14,145 bases of DNA from an uncultured Collinsella sp. Lineage in GTDB: Bacteria; Actinomycetota; Coriobacteriia; Coriobacteriales; Coriobacteriaceae. Below the pieces are notes generated by a model. That model searched no databases. It was given only the letters and a program-made list of their open reading frames with translations, and had not been told where the DNA came from. Positions 1 to 7,433 of this stretch are shown one piece after another; positions within the stretch are counted from its first letter, which is position 1, and every line of letters begins with the position of its first letter. A program made the translations under genes and the position numbers. The stretch covers positions 1 through 14,145 of the forward strand of contig UROM01000039.1 in the NCBI GenBank assembly GCA_900549455.1, written 5' to 3'.

Positions 1-48
1 TCTACACTTATGCGATCGTCGGCAGCGTCAGATGTGTATAAGAGACAG
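1..48 (+). other. Illumina Nextera P5-side adapter (artefact)
   Basis: This is not genomic DNA. Bases 1-7 are the end of the P5 oligo, 8-15 (TTATGCGA) are an i5 index, 16-29 are the Nextera read-1 sequence TCGTCGGCAGCGTC, and 30-48 are the 19-bp Tn5 mosaic end finishing in AGAGACAG. Genomic sequence begins at 49. In the frame of the following gene the mosaic end reads Met-Cys-Ile-Arg-Asp, so an automatic caller could place a false start at 32. Confidence 0.98.
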
Positions 49-49
49 G

Positions 50-211
50 TTCAGCGATGTTAAGGCCGATGAGCGCGAGCGCGACCTGGCGCGCGCCGTC
101 CTGGCCGTGAAGGGCAAGTACGGCAAGAACGCGCTCGTCAAGGGATTAAGCTTCACCGCCGGCGCCACCGCACGCGAACGCAACGATCAGGTAGGAGGAC
201 ATCGTGCCTAA
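50..211 (+). CDS. Y-family DNA polymerase (UmuC/DinB-like), C-terminal fragment
   Basis: Only the last 53 codons are present, because the 5' part lies beyond the contig edge. The visible tail contains KYGKNALVKG and, at the very end, GATARERNDQVGGHRA, followed by TAA. This matches the C-terminal signature of the UmuC/ImpB/MucB-like translesion polymerases of Gram-positive bacteria, which typically end in GATxRERNxQIGGHxA. Such enzymes copy past DNA lesions. The catalytic palm is not in the window, so activity cannot be judged. The stop codon overlaps the GTG start of the YolD-like gene by 8 bases. That overlap implies translational coupling and fits the common UmuC-YolD pairing. The frame runs open into the adapter, so any start at 32 is an artefact. 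The family call rests on the C-terminal signature and on the neighbour. Confidence 0.85.
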   Translation, partial: FSDVKADERERDLARAVLAVKGKYGKNALVKGLSFTAGATARERNDQVGGHRA

Positions 212-629
212 GTCCCAACAACAGCCGATGCGGCCACCGACGCCTTTTGAACGTCTAGCGGACCCCGAGGGAAGACGTCGCTCCACCGACCCCAAGCTCA
301 CCGCCAACGGCTCCGTCCGCGCCGGCCGTGCCGCGCAGTTTATGCCCTTTGCCGCCCTCACGGGATACTACGAGCTCGTACGTAAGCAGGAAATCACCGT
401 CGAACCCAAATGCGAGCTCACGGAAGAAAAAGCCCTCGAGCTTTCGAAAAAGCTCGAGGGCCTCAAACGTGGCGACTTGGTGCGCGTCACCTATTACGAT
501 ACGTACGGCTATCGTAGCCGCACGGGCATTCTCGACGAAGTGTTACCCGCATTCAAGCTGCTCAAACTCAGGGATATCGCCATCAACTTCGACGATATCC
601 AAGGCATCGAGCTGCGTGGTCGAGTCTAG
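204..629 (+). CDS. YolD-like family protein
   Basis: This 141-residue protein has the YolD-like core RAAQFMPFAALTGYYE at residues 42-57 and a C-terminal part of alternating strands (VRVTYYDTYGY at 93-103, then the region to residue 138). YolD-like proteins are usually encoded next to UmuC-type polymerases and are thought to assist or regulate them. Their biochemical role is not settled. The GTG start at 204 has AGGAGG at 193-198, five bases upstream, and lies inside the end of the polymerase gene. The gene ends on TAG at 627-629, sharing CTAG with the convergent surface-protein gene. Residues 76-86 are encoded by a perfect hairpin (432-461) that looks like a terminator for the opposite strand. 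The first 35 residues are polar, Pro/Arg-rich and probably disordered. Confidence 0.88.
   Translation: MPKSQQQPMRPPTPFERLADPEGRRRSTDPKLTANGSVRAGRAAQFMPFAALTGYYELVRKQEITVEPKCELTEEKALELSKKLEGLKRGDLVRVTYYDTYGYRSRTGILDEVLPAFKLLKLRDIAINFDDIQGIELRGRV
427..461 (-). terminator. Intrinsic terminator inside yolD, antisense to it
   Basis: Read on the minus strand, 461-432 forms a perfect 13-bp stem (GCCCTCGAGCTTT pairing with AAAGCTCGAGGGC) closed by a TTCG tetraloop. Five T residues follow at once (431-427). There is no T tract on the plus-strand side. It lies about 165 bases downstream of the stop of the minus-strand surface-protein gene, with no better terminator in between. The natural reading is that this gene's mRNA ends inside the coding region of its convergent neighbour. 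Confidence 0.75.
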
Positions 630-3151
630 CAACGAGAACGCTTGCGCAAGACGAGAGCAATGCCAAGCACTGCGGCAGCTGCAACCAGCAATCCCAAGAC
701 CAGCGTGAGGGTCGAGTCGCCAGCGTGAGGCAGCGAGCCGTCCTTCGGAGTCTTCTTAGTGGTCGTCGAAACGGTCGTCGCGGTGCTGCTCGACTGGTCG
801 TTGCCGCCCGTCTGGCTGCCACCAGGCTGATTGCCGCCACCCGGCTGCGAAGGATCGGTGGGTTCCGCCGGATCCGGAGTACCGGGATCAATCGGATTCT
901 CCGAATTCTCCTTGCGCTGGATCCAAACCTGGCAGCCATTGAACGGGTTGGCGGTACCGAGGCACAGACCCTGGTTGGTCACCGCAAAGGTGCGCAGACC
1001 ATGGTTATACGGATCGTTAAAGCCATTGGTCGTCAGCGTCGTAAAGTTCACGCCGTCCTCGGTCACATACATATCAAAGCCACGCTCGGCATCGCGAAGG
1101 TAACACATGCACGTAAGCACGCTCTGCAGCTTCTTGAGGTTATCCTCGCTCAGCAGCTTATCGAGCGCATCCTGAATATCGCTCGGCAGCTCGGTGCCAT
1201 AGGCATCCTCGTACTGCTGCTTCAGGTTCTCATAGCTATCGAGCATGTCCTGATACTGGTCGGCAAAGGACTTGAAGTACGCGATCTCGCCATCGATCTT
1301 CTGGACATAAGCGGCGTCGTCCTCAAAGTCCTGGGACATCGTCGCGGCCTGATCGCAAAGATCGCCCGTGGCATCCTCCAGCGCATCGCTCAGGTCGCCA
1401 AAGCCCTTAGCAACCTCAGTCTTCTCGTCATCGACATCGGCAGCTTCGTTCGAATCATCGACCTCGACGGCCTCGTTTGAATCATCGTCCGCAAGCGTGT
1501 TCACGGGAACGATGGGGTCGTCAGGTGATTTCTTGTCGAGCAGGTGATTGAGCAGGTCCCTAAGGCGCTGAACCTGAGAGTCCCACTCCTCGGGCGTCAT
1601 ATCGATAATGTCGCCATTGGAGAACTGGCCGATCGGCTCAAGCAGGCTCGCGGTATCAAAGGTACCGATATACAGCTTGCCGTCGAACTTCTGCATGCGC
1701 CAAATGTACTGGTTCTCGTTTCGGCCAAAGCCCGAAGTCAGGCCGGAAATACCGCCCTCGGGGAACATGTCGGTGCGATCGCCAACGACGAGCTCCATGT
1801 TCTCGTCCTTGTCCATGCGATAGATGTTGACCGACTGCTCAAGATTGGCATTCACAAACGAGCAGTCAACGCCACCCATGCTGTTCTTGCCGCCCTCTTC
1901 GGTGTTGGATTTGTTGAACAGGATGCGCTCGAGAGCAATCTCCTCGTCGTTGTATTCACCGATATAGAGGTAGTCGTTGTAGACGATGAGGTTAGCAGCG
2001 CCAGAACGGGTACGGGCAGGATCGATGCCAAAGCAGTACTTTGCACCGTCCGTCTCCTGATCGCCAACAATGGGAGTCCACGAATAGCTGCCGTCGGCGT
2101 TCTTGTCGCCACGGACCATGGCGAACGACTGCATGGAATTATCATCGGGAGCGTTCTCGGGCGTACCGGTGCAGATGGTCGCATAGAGATGGCCATTGTA
2201 CGAGACCATATCCCAAATGGCGCCGCCGTAGATGCTGTCCTGATAGCGAATCGCCGGATAGCCAAACAGCGTGCCCGAGTTGGCAATCTCGGTGAAGCTG
2301 TCCTGGCCCTTCGACGGGTCAGACGACGTCAGGATTGTCGACACAAAGTTACCGGCCGCGTCTTTACCCACATTACTGATGACGAGCTGGCCATCATGGA
2401 CACACATGCCGCGGATACCGGTAGAAATGCCCTGCTTGTAGGCAGCACCGTAATCCTGCATGCTCGAAAGGCCCTGATAGACAACTTTGTACTCATCCGT
2501 CTTAGGATCGATCTCATATACAGCAGGCAGGCCGCTTTTGCCGCCATTGGTCCTGACGCTGCCGCAGAAATAGAGCTTACCCTTATAGCTCACGGCATTG
2601 CGGAACAAAGGACCGACGCCGTTGAGCGATTCAGAGAGCAGCAGCTTGGTCTCACCGGTCTTGGTATTAATCTTGACCAGGATGCCGCCGCTGTCCTTGT
2701 CGGCCGTGCCGTCCTCCTTCTGCTGTCCATAGAAGAAGGTGCCGCTAAACATGGCCTCCAGCGTCAGGCGCATGGTCTCGGCATCAAAGGAATCGCCCAG
2801 CACGCCGTTCATGAGCGTCAGCGTGTTGCCCATCGCCGCATAGCAGGTGCCCACATAAAGCCAGTCACCATAGCTCGCAGCCGCCCAAGTGTAGCTCTGG
2901 CCGCGATCGCCTTCATTGTTGGCCGTGTTACCATCGGCGCCCGGAACGGCAACGGCACCGTCACCCTGGTAGTCGACGATGCCATCCGGCTGCGACGTTC
3001 CTACCGTAGGATGCGAGAGCTTCTCAAAGGAATACCCATTTCCCGCATTGTAGGTAACGGCACCCGAAGCGTCTTCGGCGTGCGCCGGCAGCGGCGATAC
3101 CAAGATAGCGGCAAGCGCTGCCACCAAGCCAAGTGTTCCCACTCGTCTCAT
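626..3151 (-). CDS. Secreted beta-propeller surface protein with LPHAG sorting signal
   Basis: The protein has 841 residues from the chosen ATG at 3151, which has GGGGAGG ten bases upstream. An in-frame ATG at 3199 has a weaker site. A signal peptide covers residues 1-25 (cleavage after AHA). Seven blade-like repeats of the form (Y/F)xGxLY(I/V)GT sit near residues 95, 190, 253, 319, 392, 490 and 727, which suggests a seven-bladed propeller. Between the sixth and seventh repeats is an acidic, mostly helical insert (about 518-692) that includes a tandem DSNEA repeat. A Pro/Gly/Thr-rich stalk (747-806) leads to LPHAG (807-811), a hydrophobic helix and the tail RKRSRC. This layout fits sortase anchoring to the cell wall, although LPHAG lacks the usual Thr. 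No sortase gene is in the window. Ligand and function are unknown. The stop shares CTAG with yolD. Confidence 0.85.
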   Translation of the reverse strand: MRRVGTLGLVAALAAILVSPLPAHAEDASGAVTYNAGNGYSFEKLSHPTVGTSQPDGIVDYQGDGAVAVPGADGNTANNEGDRGQSYTWAAASYGDWLYVGTCYAAMGNTLTLMNGVLGDSFDAETMRLTLEAMFSGTFFYGQQKEDGTADKDSGGILVKINTKTGETKLLLSESLNGVGPLFRNAVSYKGKLYFCGSVRTNGGKSGLPAVYEIDPKTDEYKVVYQGLSSMQDYGAAYKQGISTGIRGMCVHDGQLVISNVGKDAAGNFVSTILTSSDPSKGQDSFTEIANSGTLFGYPAIRYQDSIYGGAIWDMVSYNGHLYATICTGTPENAPDDNSMQSFAMVRGDKNADGSYSWTPIVGDQETDGAKYCFGIDPARTRSGAANLIVYNDYLYIGEYNDEEIALERILFNKSNTEEGGKNSMGGVDCSFVNANLEQSVNIYRMDKDENMELVVGDRTDMFPEGGISGLTSGFGRNENQYIWRMQKFDGKLYIGTFDTASLLEPIGQFSNGDIIDMTPEEWDSQVQRLRDLLNHLLDKKSPDDPIVPVNTLADDDSNEAVEVDDSNEAADVDDEKTEVAKGFGDLSDALEDATGDLCDQAATMSQDFEDDAAYVQKIDGEIAYFKSFADQYQDMLDSYENLKQQYEDAYGTELPSDIQDALDKLLSEDNLKKLQSVLTCMCYLRDAERGFDMYVTEDGVNFTTLTTNGFNDPYNHGLRTFAVTNQGLCLGTANPFNGCQVWIQRKENSENPIDPGTPDPAEPTDPSQPGGGNQPGGSQTGGNDQSSSTATTVSTTTKKTPKDGSLPHAGDSTLTLVLGLLVAAAAVLGIALVLRKRSRC
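1431..1484 (-). repeat. Tandem 27-bp repeat coding for DSNEA units
   Basis: Two adjacent 27-bp units (1431-1457 and 1458-1484) encode two nine-residue copies, DSNEAVEVD and DSNEAADVD, in the acidic linker that opens the helical insert of the surface protein. The units differ at a few positions, so this is an older duplication. The copy number may vary between strains. Confidence 0.8.
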
Positions 3152-3383
3152 AAGGCTATAGCCTCCCCTGTCCTTAAGCCCAGTTTTAGCATTCATCATC
3201 TCTGTCCACGTTTAATTGCAATCTGGGCACAGCAATAATCAGCATATAAATTTACACCTGTAATTTTTCTTATGGGATAGCGAATGCTCGATTGGTCACG
3301 AATTCCGCGCGAACCGTCACCAAACTCCACTTTCTCCACATCCGCGAGTTGTTTTTTGCGCAAATTTTAGGACGTCGATAGCC

Positions 3384-3412
3384 CCAATGGGGAGGAGGCC
3401 GGTACCCATTGG
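3384..3412. repeat. Inverted repeat downstream of the HMA gene
   Basis: CCAATGGG (3384-3391) and CCCATTGG (3405-3412) are exact reverse complements separated by 13 bases, starting 13 bases past the stop of the HMA gene. There is no T tract on the minus-strand exit side, so a terminator role is doubtful. The rest of 3152-3424 holds only the AT-rich leader of the surface-protein gene. I could not pick a convincing promoter in it. Confidence 0.45.
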
Positions 3413-3424
3413 AGAGGGCGGCAT

Positions 3425-3808
3425 CTACATTTTCATAACGAAATAGCCCGCACCTCTCACCGCCGTCTCGAGTGCCTCGCGGTCAATCGGACGCTTCGAG
3501 CGTACGCGTGCCGTGTGGTCCGCATACGTCACCGTAGCCCACACGCCATCAAGCGTATTGAGGGCATTGGCTACGTTCTGAGCGCAGCCGTCACAGCTCA
3601 TGCCGCCGATGAGCAGCTCGTCGCTATAGGGATAGTGCGATGCATCGGCATCCACCACAACAACCTTTTTGGCCCTCTTGCCGCTCGCGCCATCGCTGCA
3701 ACAACTCTTCCCGTGTGTCGAAGCGGCAATGCGACGCAGTCCAAAAAACATGCCGACGGCAATGACGGCCAGCACGATGAGATTCGCAGGGTTGAGCAAG
3801 TCACTCAT
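3425..3808 (-). CDS. Membrane-anchored heavy-metal-associated (HMA) domain protein
   Basis: The 127-residue protein starts at ATG 3808, with AAGGGG five bases upstream. The longer frame to 3823 would need a TTG with no proper site. One membrane helix spans about residues 8-24, followed by a basic linker with a Cys pair (36-37). The C-terminal half is an HMA fold (about 61-127) with the motif GMSCDGCAQNV, whose Cys72 and Cys75 form the MxCxxC site that binds Cu(I) or similar soft metals. HMA domains pass metal to P-type ATPases or buffer it. Here the domain appears tethered to the membrane; its orientation cannot be fixed from the sequence, although the positive residues after the helix favour a cytoplasmic domain. 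No ATPase is adjacent. A CsoR-like operator 29 bases upstream supports copper-responsive expression. It could instead be a mercury or other metal carrier. Confidence 0.85.
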   Translation of the reverse strand: MSDLLNPANLIVLAVIAVGMFFGLRRIAASTHGKSCCSDGASGKRAKKVVVVDADASHYPYSDELLIGGMSCDGCAQNVANALNTLDGVWATVTYADHTARVRSKRPIDREALETAVRGAGYFVMKM

Positions 3809-3836
3809 GCGTTCCCCTTTCAAGTAGCACTATCTA

Positions 3837-3855
3837 GATACCCCCATGGGGTGTC
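3837..3855 (-). promoter_or_regulatory. CsoR-like copper operator
   Basis: The 19-bp pseudo-palindrome GATACCCCCATGGGGTGTC is centred on 3846, with eight-base arms (GATACCCC and GGGGTGTC) matching at all but one position. It resembles the G/C-rich dyads with TACCCC-GGGGTA arms bound by CsoR-family repressors. It lies 29 bases upstream of the HMA gene. A possible promoter, TTGACC (3890-3885) and TAAGAT (3864-3859) with a long 20-base spacer, would place the transcript start within the operator. The operator is well supported; the promoter is a guess. Confidence 0.65.
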
Positions 3856-3916
3856 TCCATCTTAACCCAAAATCATGTCCGTTCGGTCAATTAGTTTCCC
3901 TATTCAAACTTTTTAG

Positions 3917-3944
3917 TTGACCAAGGCTTACTTTCGTGTATAAG
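3917..3944 (+). promoter_or_regulatory. Promoter of the DUF3793-flavodoxin operon
   Basis: A -35 box TTGACC (3917-3922, five of six consensus bases) and a -10 box TATAAG (3939-3944, five of six) are separated by 16 bases and lie 40 bases before the GTG start. This is the best sigma-70-type promoter in the window. The TTGACC is matched by an inverted copy (GGTCAA, 3885-3890) facing the HMA gene. Confidence 0.7.
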
Positions 3945-3963
3945 TTTTCCTAGGCTAACAAGT
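3945..3963 (+). promoter_or_regulatory. Possible DtxR/IdeR-type iron box
   Basis: The segment TTTTCCTAGGCTAACAAGT, directly after the -10 box, contains the exact core TAGGCTAAC of the IdeR/DtxR consensus TTAGGTTAGGCTAACCTAA and matches 11 of its 19 positions. The left arm is poor, so the dyad is lopsided. Position over the expected transcription start fits a repressor site, and flavodoxin genes are classic iron-starvation genes. It is an inference from similarity. Confidence 0.4.
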
Positions 3964-3983
3964 AAGGGCTCGGAAGGGGCAGC

Positions 3984-4688
3984 GTGACTCGAACCATCGA
4001 CATCCCAACGTTTCAGGCGGCAGTCGTGCGCAACTGCTCCCCCACGCTCGCGGGCATCAAACCGGCATCGCTCTTTACCTATCCAGGAGTCTATGCCGAT
4101 CAAGACGGCTCAAGCGTAACTGCGGCGATCGAGGATCGCCGAGCACGCCTGCTCAACGTTATCGCCCGGTGCAATCACGAGCTTAATCCGTTCGGTATCC
4201 ATCTGAGCGTTTTGGTCTGGCGCCCCTGCGGGGCGCTCGTATACGCATATCGGCCCAATAGCCTCGCCACTTACCTTGCTGACCCGCGCGCCAAAACGGC
4301 ACTCGCCAAGAAGGGCTACGACACCGGCAACCTCTCGGCATGTCTTGTGCACCTGGCATCACGCATCACGCTCGCGAGCAATAACGCCGCGGAATGCGCC
4401 TGCGGCCAGACTCAATGCGCACTGGATCAGCAAGTCTGCTGCAACAACGACTGCGCCTGCGAATTTCCACACGAGATTGGCTACTTCCTGGGGTACCCCT
4501 GCGACGACGTATACGAGTTCATCGCCCAGCGTGGCGAGAACTACAAGATCTTTGGAGCCTGGAAGGTCTATACGAATGTCGAGCAGGCGCTTGCGACGTT
4601 TGATGCGTACCGAGCCTGCACCCAACACCTCACCTTTATCTATCAGCAGGGCTGCAGCTTGGCGCAACTTGCCCAGGTGACCCGATAG
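3984..4688 (+). CDS. DUF3793 family protein with cysteine-rich insert
   Basis: The 234-residue protein starts at GTG 3984, with GGAAGGGG four bases upstream. It carries the features I associate with DUF3793: CSPTLAGIKPASLF near residue 18, FPHEIGYFLGYPCDDVYEF at 161-179, and a WKVYTN segment at 193-198. The family is common in gut anaerobes, often next to flavodoxin, and has no established function. Between the two conserved halves lies an unusual stretch (138-159) with seven cysteines (138, 140, 145, 152, 153, 157, 159), which may bind metal or an Fe-S cluster. No signal peptide or membrane helix is visible, so it is likely cytoplasmic. The flavodoxin gene follows after 46 bases on the same strand with no terminator between. 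The shared promoter and possible iron box suggest induction when iron is scarce. Confidence 0.85.
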   Translation: MTRTIDIPTFQAAVVRNCSPTLAGIKPASLFTYPGVYADQDGSSVTAAIEDRRARLLNVIARCNHELNPFGIHLSVLVWRPCGALVYAYRPNSLATYLADPRAKTALAKKGYDTGNLSACLVHLASRITLASNNAAECACGQTQCALDQQVCCNNDCACEFPHEIGYFLGYPCDDVYEFIAQRGENYKIFGAWKVYTNVEQALATFDAYRACTQHLTFIYQQGCSLAQLAQVTR

Positions 4689-4734
4689 AACGCACAAACC
4701 GCGGCCGCACGCCGCACAACCGAAAGGACTCAAC

Positions 4735-5154
4735 ATGAGCAAGATCGCCGTCGTCTATTGGAGCGGCACAGGCAATACCGAGGCCATGGCAAACTTTGTC
4801 GCCGAAGGCACCACGTCCGCGGGCGCCGAGGCCGAAGTCATCCCCTGCGCCGACTTCTCCGCCGACAAGGCCGCCGGCTATGACGCCTTCGCCTTCGGCT
4901 GCCCCGCCATGGGCTCCGAGGAGCTCGAGTACGATGAGTTCCAACCGATGTGGGACGAAGTCAAGGAGACCCTCGGCGACAAGAAGGTCGTCCTCTTTGG
5001 CTCCTATTCGTGGGCCGAAGGCGAGTGGATGGACAACTGGAAGGCCGACGCCGACGAGGCAGGCGTCAACGTGGTCGATTCCGTCATCTGCTACGATGCA
5101 CCCGACGATGAGGGCGAGGCGGCCTGCCGCGCCCTTGGAGCCGAGCTCGTCTAG
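4735..5154 (+). CDS. Flavodoxin
   Basis: The 139-residue protein is the normal size of a short-chain flavodoxin, a soluble FMN carrier of low-potential electrons that can replace ferredoxin. The FMN phosphate loop SGTGNT is at residues 10-15. The two isoalloxazine-flanking loops are GCPAMGSEELE (55-65) and GSYSWAEGEW (89-98). The ATG at 4735 has GAAAGGA six bases upstream. It is the second gene of the operon with the DUF3793 gene and ends before a strong terminator. The context suggests synthesis under iron limitation. The family is clear; which redox enzymes it serves is not shown here. Confidence 0.93.
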   Translation: MSKIAVVYWSGTGNTEAMANFVAEGTTSAGAEAEVIPCADFSADKAAGYDAFAFGCPAMGSEELEYDEFQPMWDEVKETLGDKKVVLFGSYSWAEGEWMDNWKADADEAGVNVVDSVICYDAPDDEGEAACRALGAELV

Positions 5155-5210
5155 CGGCAATGAGCTCCGCCCGTAACACGCTCTGCACCAAAACACATTC
5201 GCGTCCCAAC

Positions 5211-5246
5211 AAAAACGGGAGCCGGATCACATCCGGCTCCCGTTTT
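5211..5246. terminator. Bidirectional intrinsic terminator
   Basis: A perfect 16-bp stem (5212-5227 with 5231-5246) encloses the loop CAC. The stem starts with AAAA and ends with TTTT, giving T tracts for both strands. It lies between the convergent flavodoxin gene (+) and the ABC ATPase gene (-), and can end both transcripts. Confidence 0.93.
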
Positions 5247-5271
5247 CTGCTATGTCAGTCATATAAAGCGG

Positions 5272-6024
<753 letters not shown>

Positions 6025-6036
6025 AATAGAACCTCC

Positions 6037-7398
6037 TTACAGACCAGCGATATGGTCGGCGGGCGTCGCGACAACCTGTCCGGCGCTCTTGGTGGGATGC
6101 TTCTTCTTGGTCTCGACCGTGCCCAGCAGCCTCGCCTCAAGACCGCTCACCAAACGCGCAAGCGGCAGGGTAATGACCAGATAGAACAGGGCGGCAACCA
6201 CATACGGCGTAATGGAGCCCGTCGTTGCCACGATGGTGCGGGCGTTCATGACGATCTCGACCACGCCCACGGCGGCAAGCAGCGACGTATCCTTGTAAAG
6301 CAGGATAAACTCGCTGGTCAGCGTAGGCAGGACGTTGCGGAACGTCTGCGGAATCATAACGTAGAGCAGCGTCTGGAAGGCATTCATGCCCAGCGAGCGA
6401 GCAGCCTCGTTTTGGCCCTTGGGGATCGATTGAATACCGGCACGGAAGATCTCGCACAGGTACGCAGACGAGTTCATGGCCATGACGATAACGCCCAGGA
6501 CATAATCGTCCACCTTGACGCCGGCAAGCGGCAGGCCAAAGAATGCAATATAGATCTGCAGAAACGCCGGCGTACCGCGGATGACATTCACGTAGATGCC
6601 GGCAAGGCAGCGCAGGATGCGCGACTTGGAGATGCGCATGAGCGACAGGGCAAAGCCAAAGGGGATCGCCAGCGGAAACGCCACAAGCACGATCGAGAGC
6701 GACATAAGGAAGCCCTTAAAGACGATCGGCAGGCTCTGGACCAAAATGACCGGGTTCAAGAACAGGCGCAGGAACATATTGGAGTTCCAGGCCTCGACCC
6801 ACGGCTGCTCCTTAAGATCGGCCAGGAAGTTATCGAACGCCGTCACGCCCTTGATCTCGACGGAAGGAATCTTGGAAATCTTCTTGGTCGAACCGTCGGC
6901 GAGCGTATAGGTGCCGCTAAAGGCCTCATCGCCGCCCTCGACGGGAAACGTCACGCCGTAAACCTCGACACGGAAAAAGCCGCCGGCAGGCGCCGTCTCG
7001 CCAAAGTCAATCTTGAGCGTCTGGCCGTCAGCCTTGCACGTGGGCTTCATGGGCGTACGATCCATGAGGTCCTCGCCCGAGAGCATCGTCAATCGCGTGT
7101 CATCGGTACCAAACGTCGTGCCGTCGACAAACGTCAGCGAAAGACCGCTCAGCTCCTCATCGGCATCGGCCTGGACCTCCCAGGTAATGCGCGTCTCGGT
7201 GCCGCCGACCACAGCGCTGCCCGAACCGGTGTTGGGTCGGGCGGTAATCTTTGCGGTCTCAAGCGCCTGGGCGGTCGTGGGCGCATATGCCCCCGCGCAA
7301 ACCAGCGCGAGCGCCACGGCCATGACGCAGGCTAGCTTTTGGAGCAAGGCGGGCAGTGGAAAACGCTGCTCCGCGGCCCCTTTGTTCAGTCGAGACAA
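6037..7398 (-). CDS. Amino acid ABC transporter permease with secreted N-terminal domain
   Basis: The 453-residue protein starts at TTG 7398, with AGGAG five bases upstream. ATG 7323 inside the signal region has no such site. A hydrophobic signal segment (about 20-45, ending TAQA) is followed by about 170 residues of strand-rich soluble sequence (46-215) and then a HisM/GlnP-type permease (about 223-425). The permease shows VIRGTPAFLQIYIAFFGLP (272-290) and the EAA loop EAARSLGMNAFQTLLYVMIP (331-350), which contacts the ATPase. Ordinary permeases of this type are about 220-250 residues. The extra domain does not look like a family 3 binding protein, and such a protein is encoded separately just upstream. 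It may be an extracytoplasmic docking or sensing module. The protein is membrane-bound, with the added domain outside. Confidence 0.88.
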   Translation of the reverse strand: MSRLNKGAAEQRFPLPALLQKLACVMAVALALVCAGAYAPTTAQALETAKITARPNTGSGSAVVGGTETRITWEVQADADEELSGLSLTFVDGTTFGTDDTRLTMLSGEDLMDRTPMKPTCKADGQTLKIDFGETAPAGGFFRVEVYGVTFPVEGGDEAFSGTYTLADGSTKKISKIPSVEIKGVTAFDNFLADLKEQPWVEAWNSNMFLRLFLNPVILVQSLPIVFKGFLMSLSIVLVAFPLAIPFGFALSLMRISKSRILRCLAGIYVNVIRGTPAFLQIYIAFFGLPLAGVKVDDYVLGVIVMAMNSSAYLCEIFRAGIQSIPKGQNEAARSLGMNAFQTLLYVMIPQTFRNVLPTLTSEFILLYKDTSLLAAVGVVEIVMNARTIVATTGSITPYVVAALFYLVITLPLARLVSGLEARLLGTVETKKKHPTKSAGQVVATPADHIAGL

Positions 7399-7433
7399 GG
7401 TGGCTCCTATCGTAGAAGTTGCCGGCAAAACGA

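Noticed and set aside
1544..3238. Long open frame on the plus strand, 564 codons
   Set aside because: It is antisense to the surface-protein gene, whose signal peptide, repeats and sorting signal are clear. High GC at third positions keeps the opposite frame open. No ribosome binding site.
3384..3412. Inverted repeat as terminator of the HMA gene
   Set aside because: The stem is only eight bp with a 13-base loop and no T tract follows, so it is listed as a repeat.
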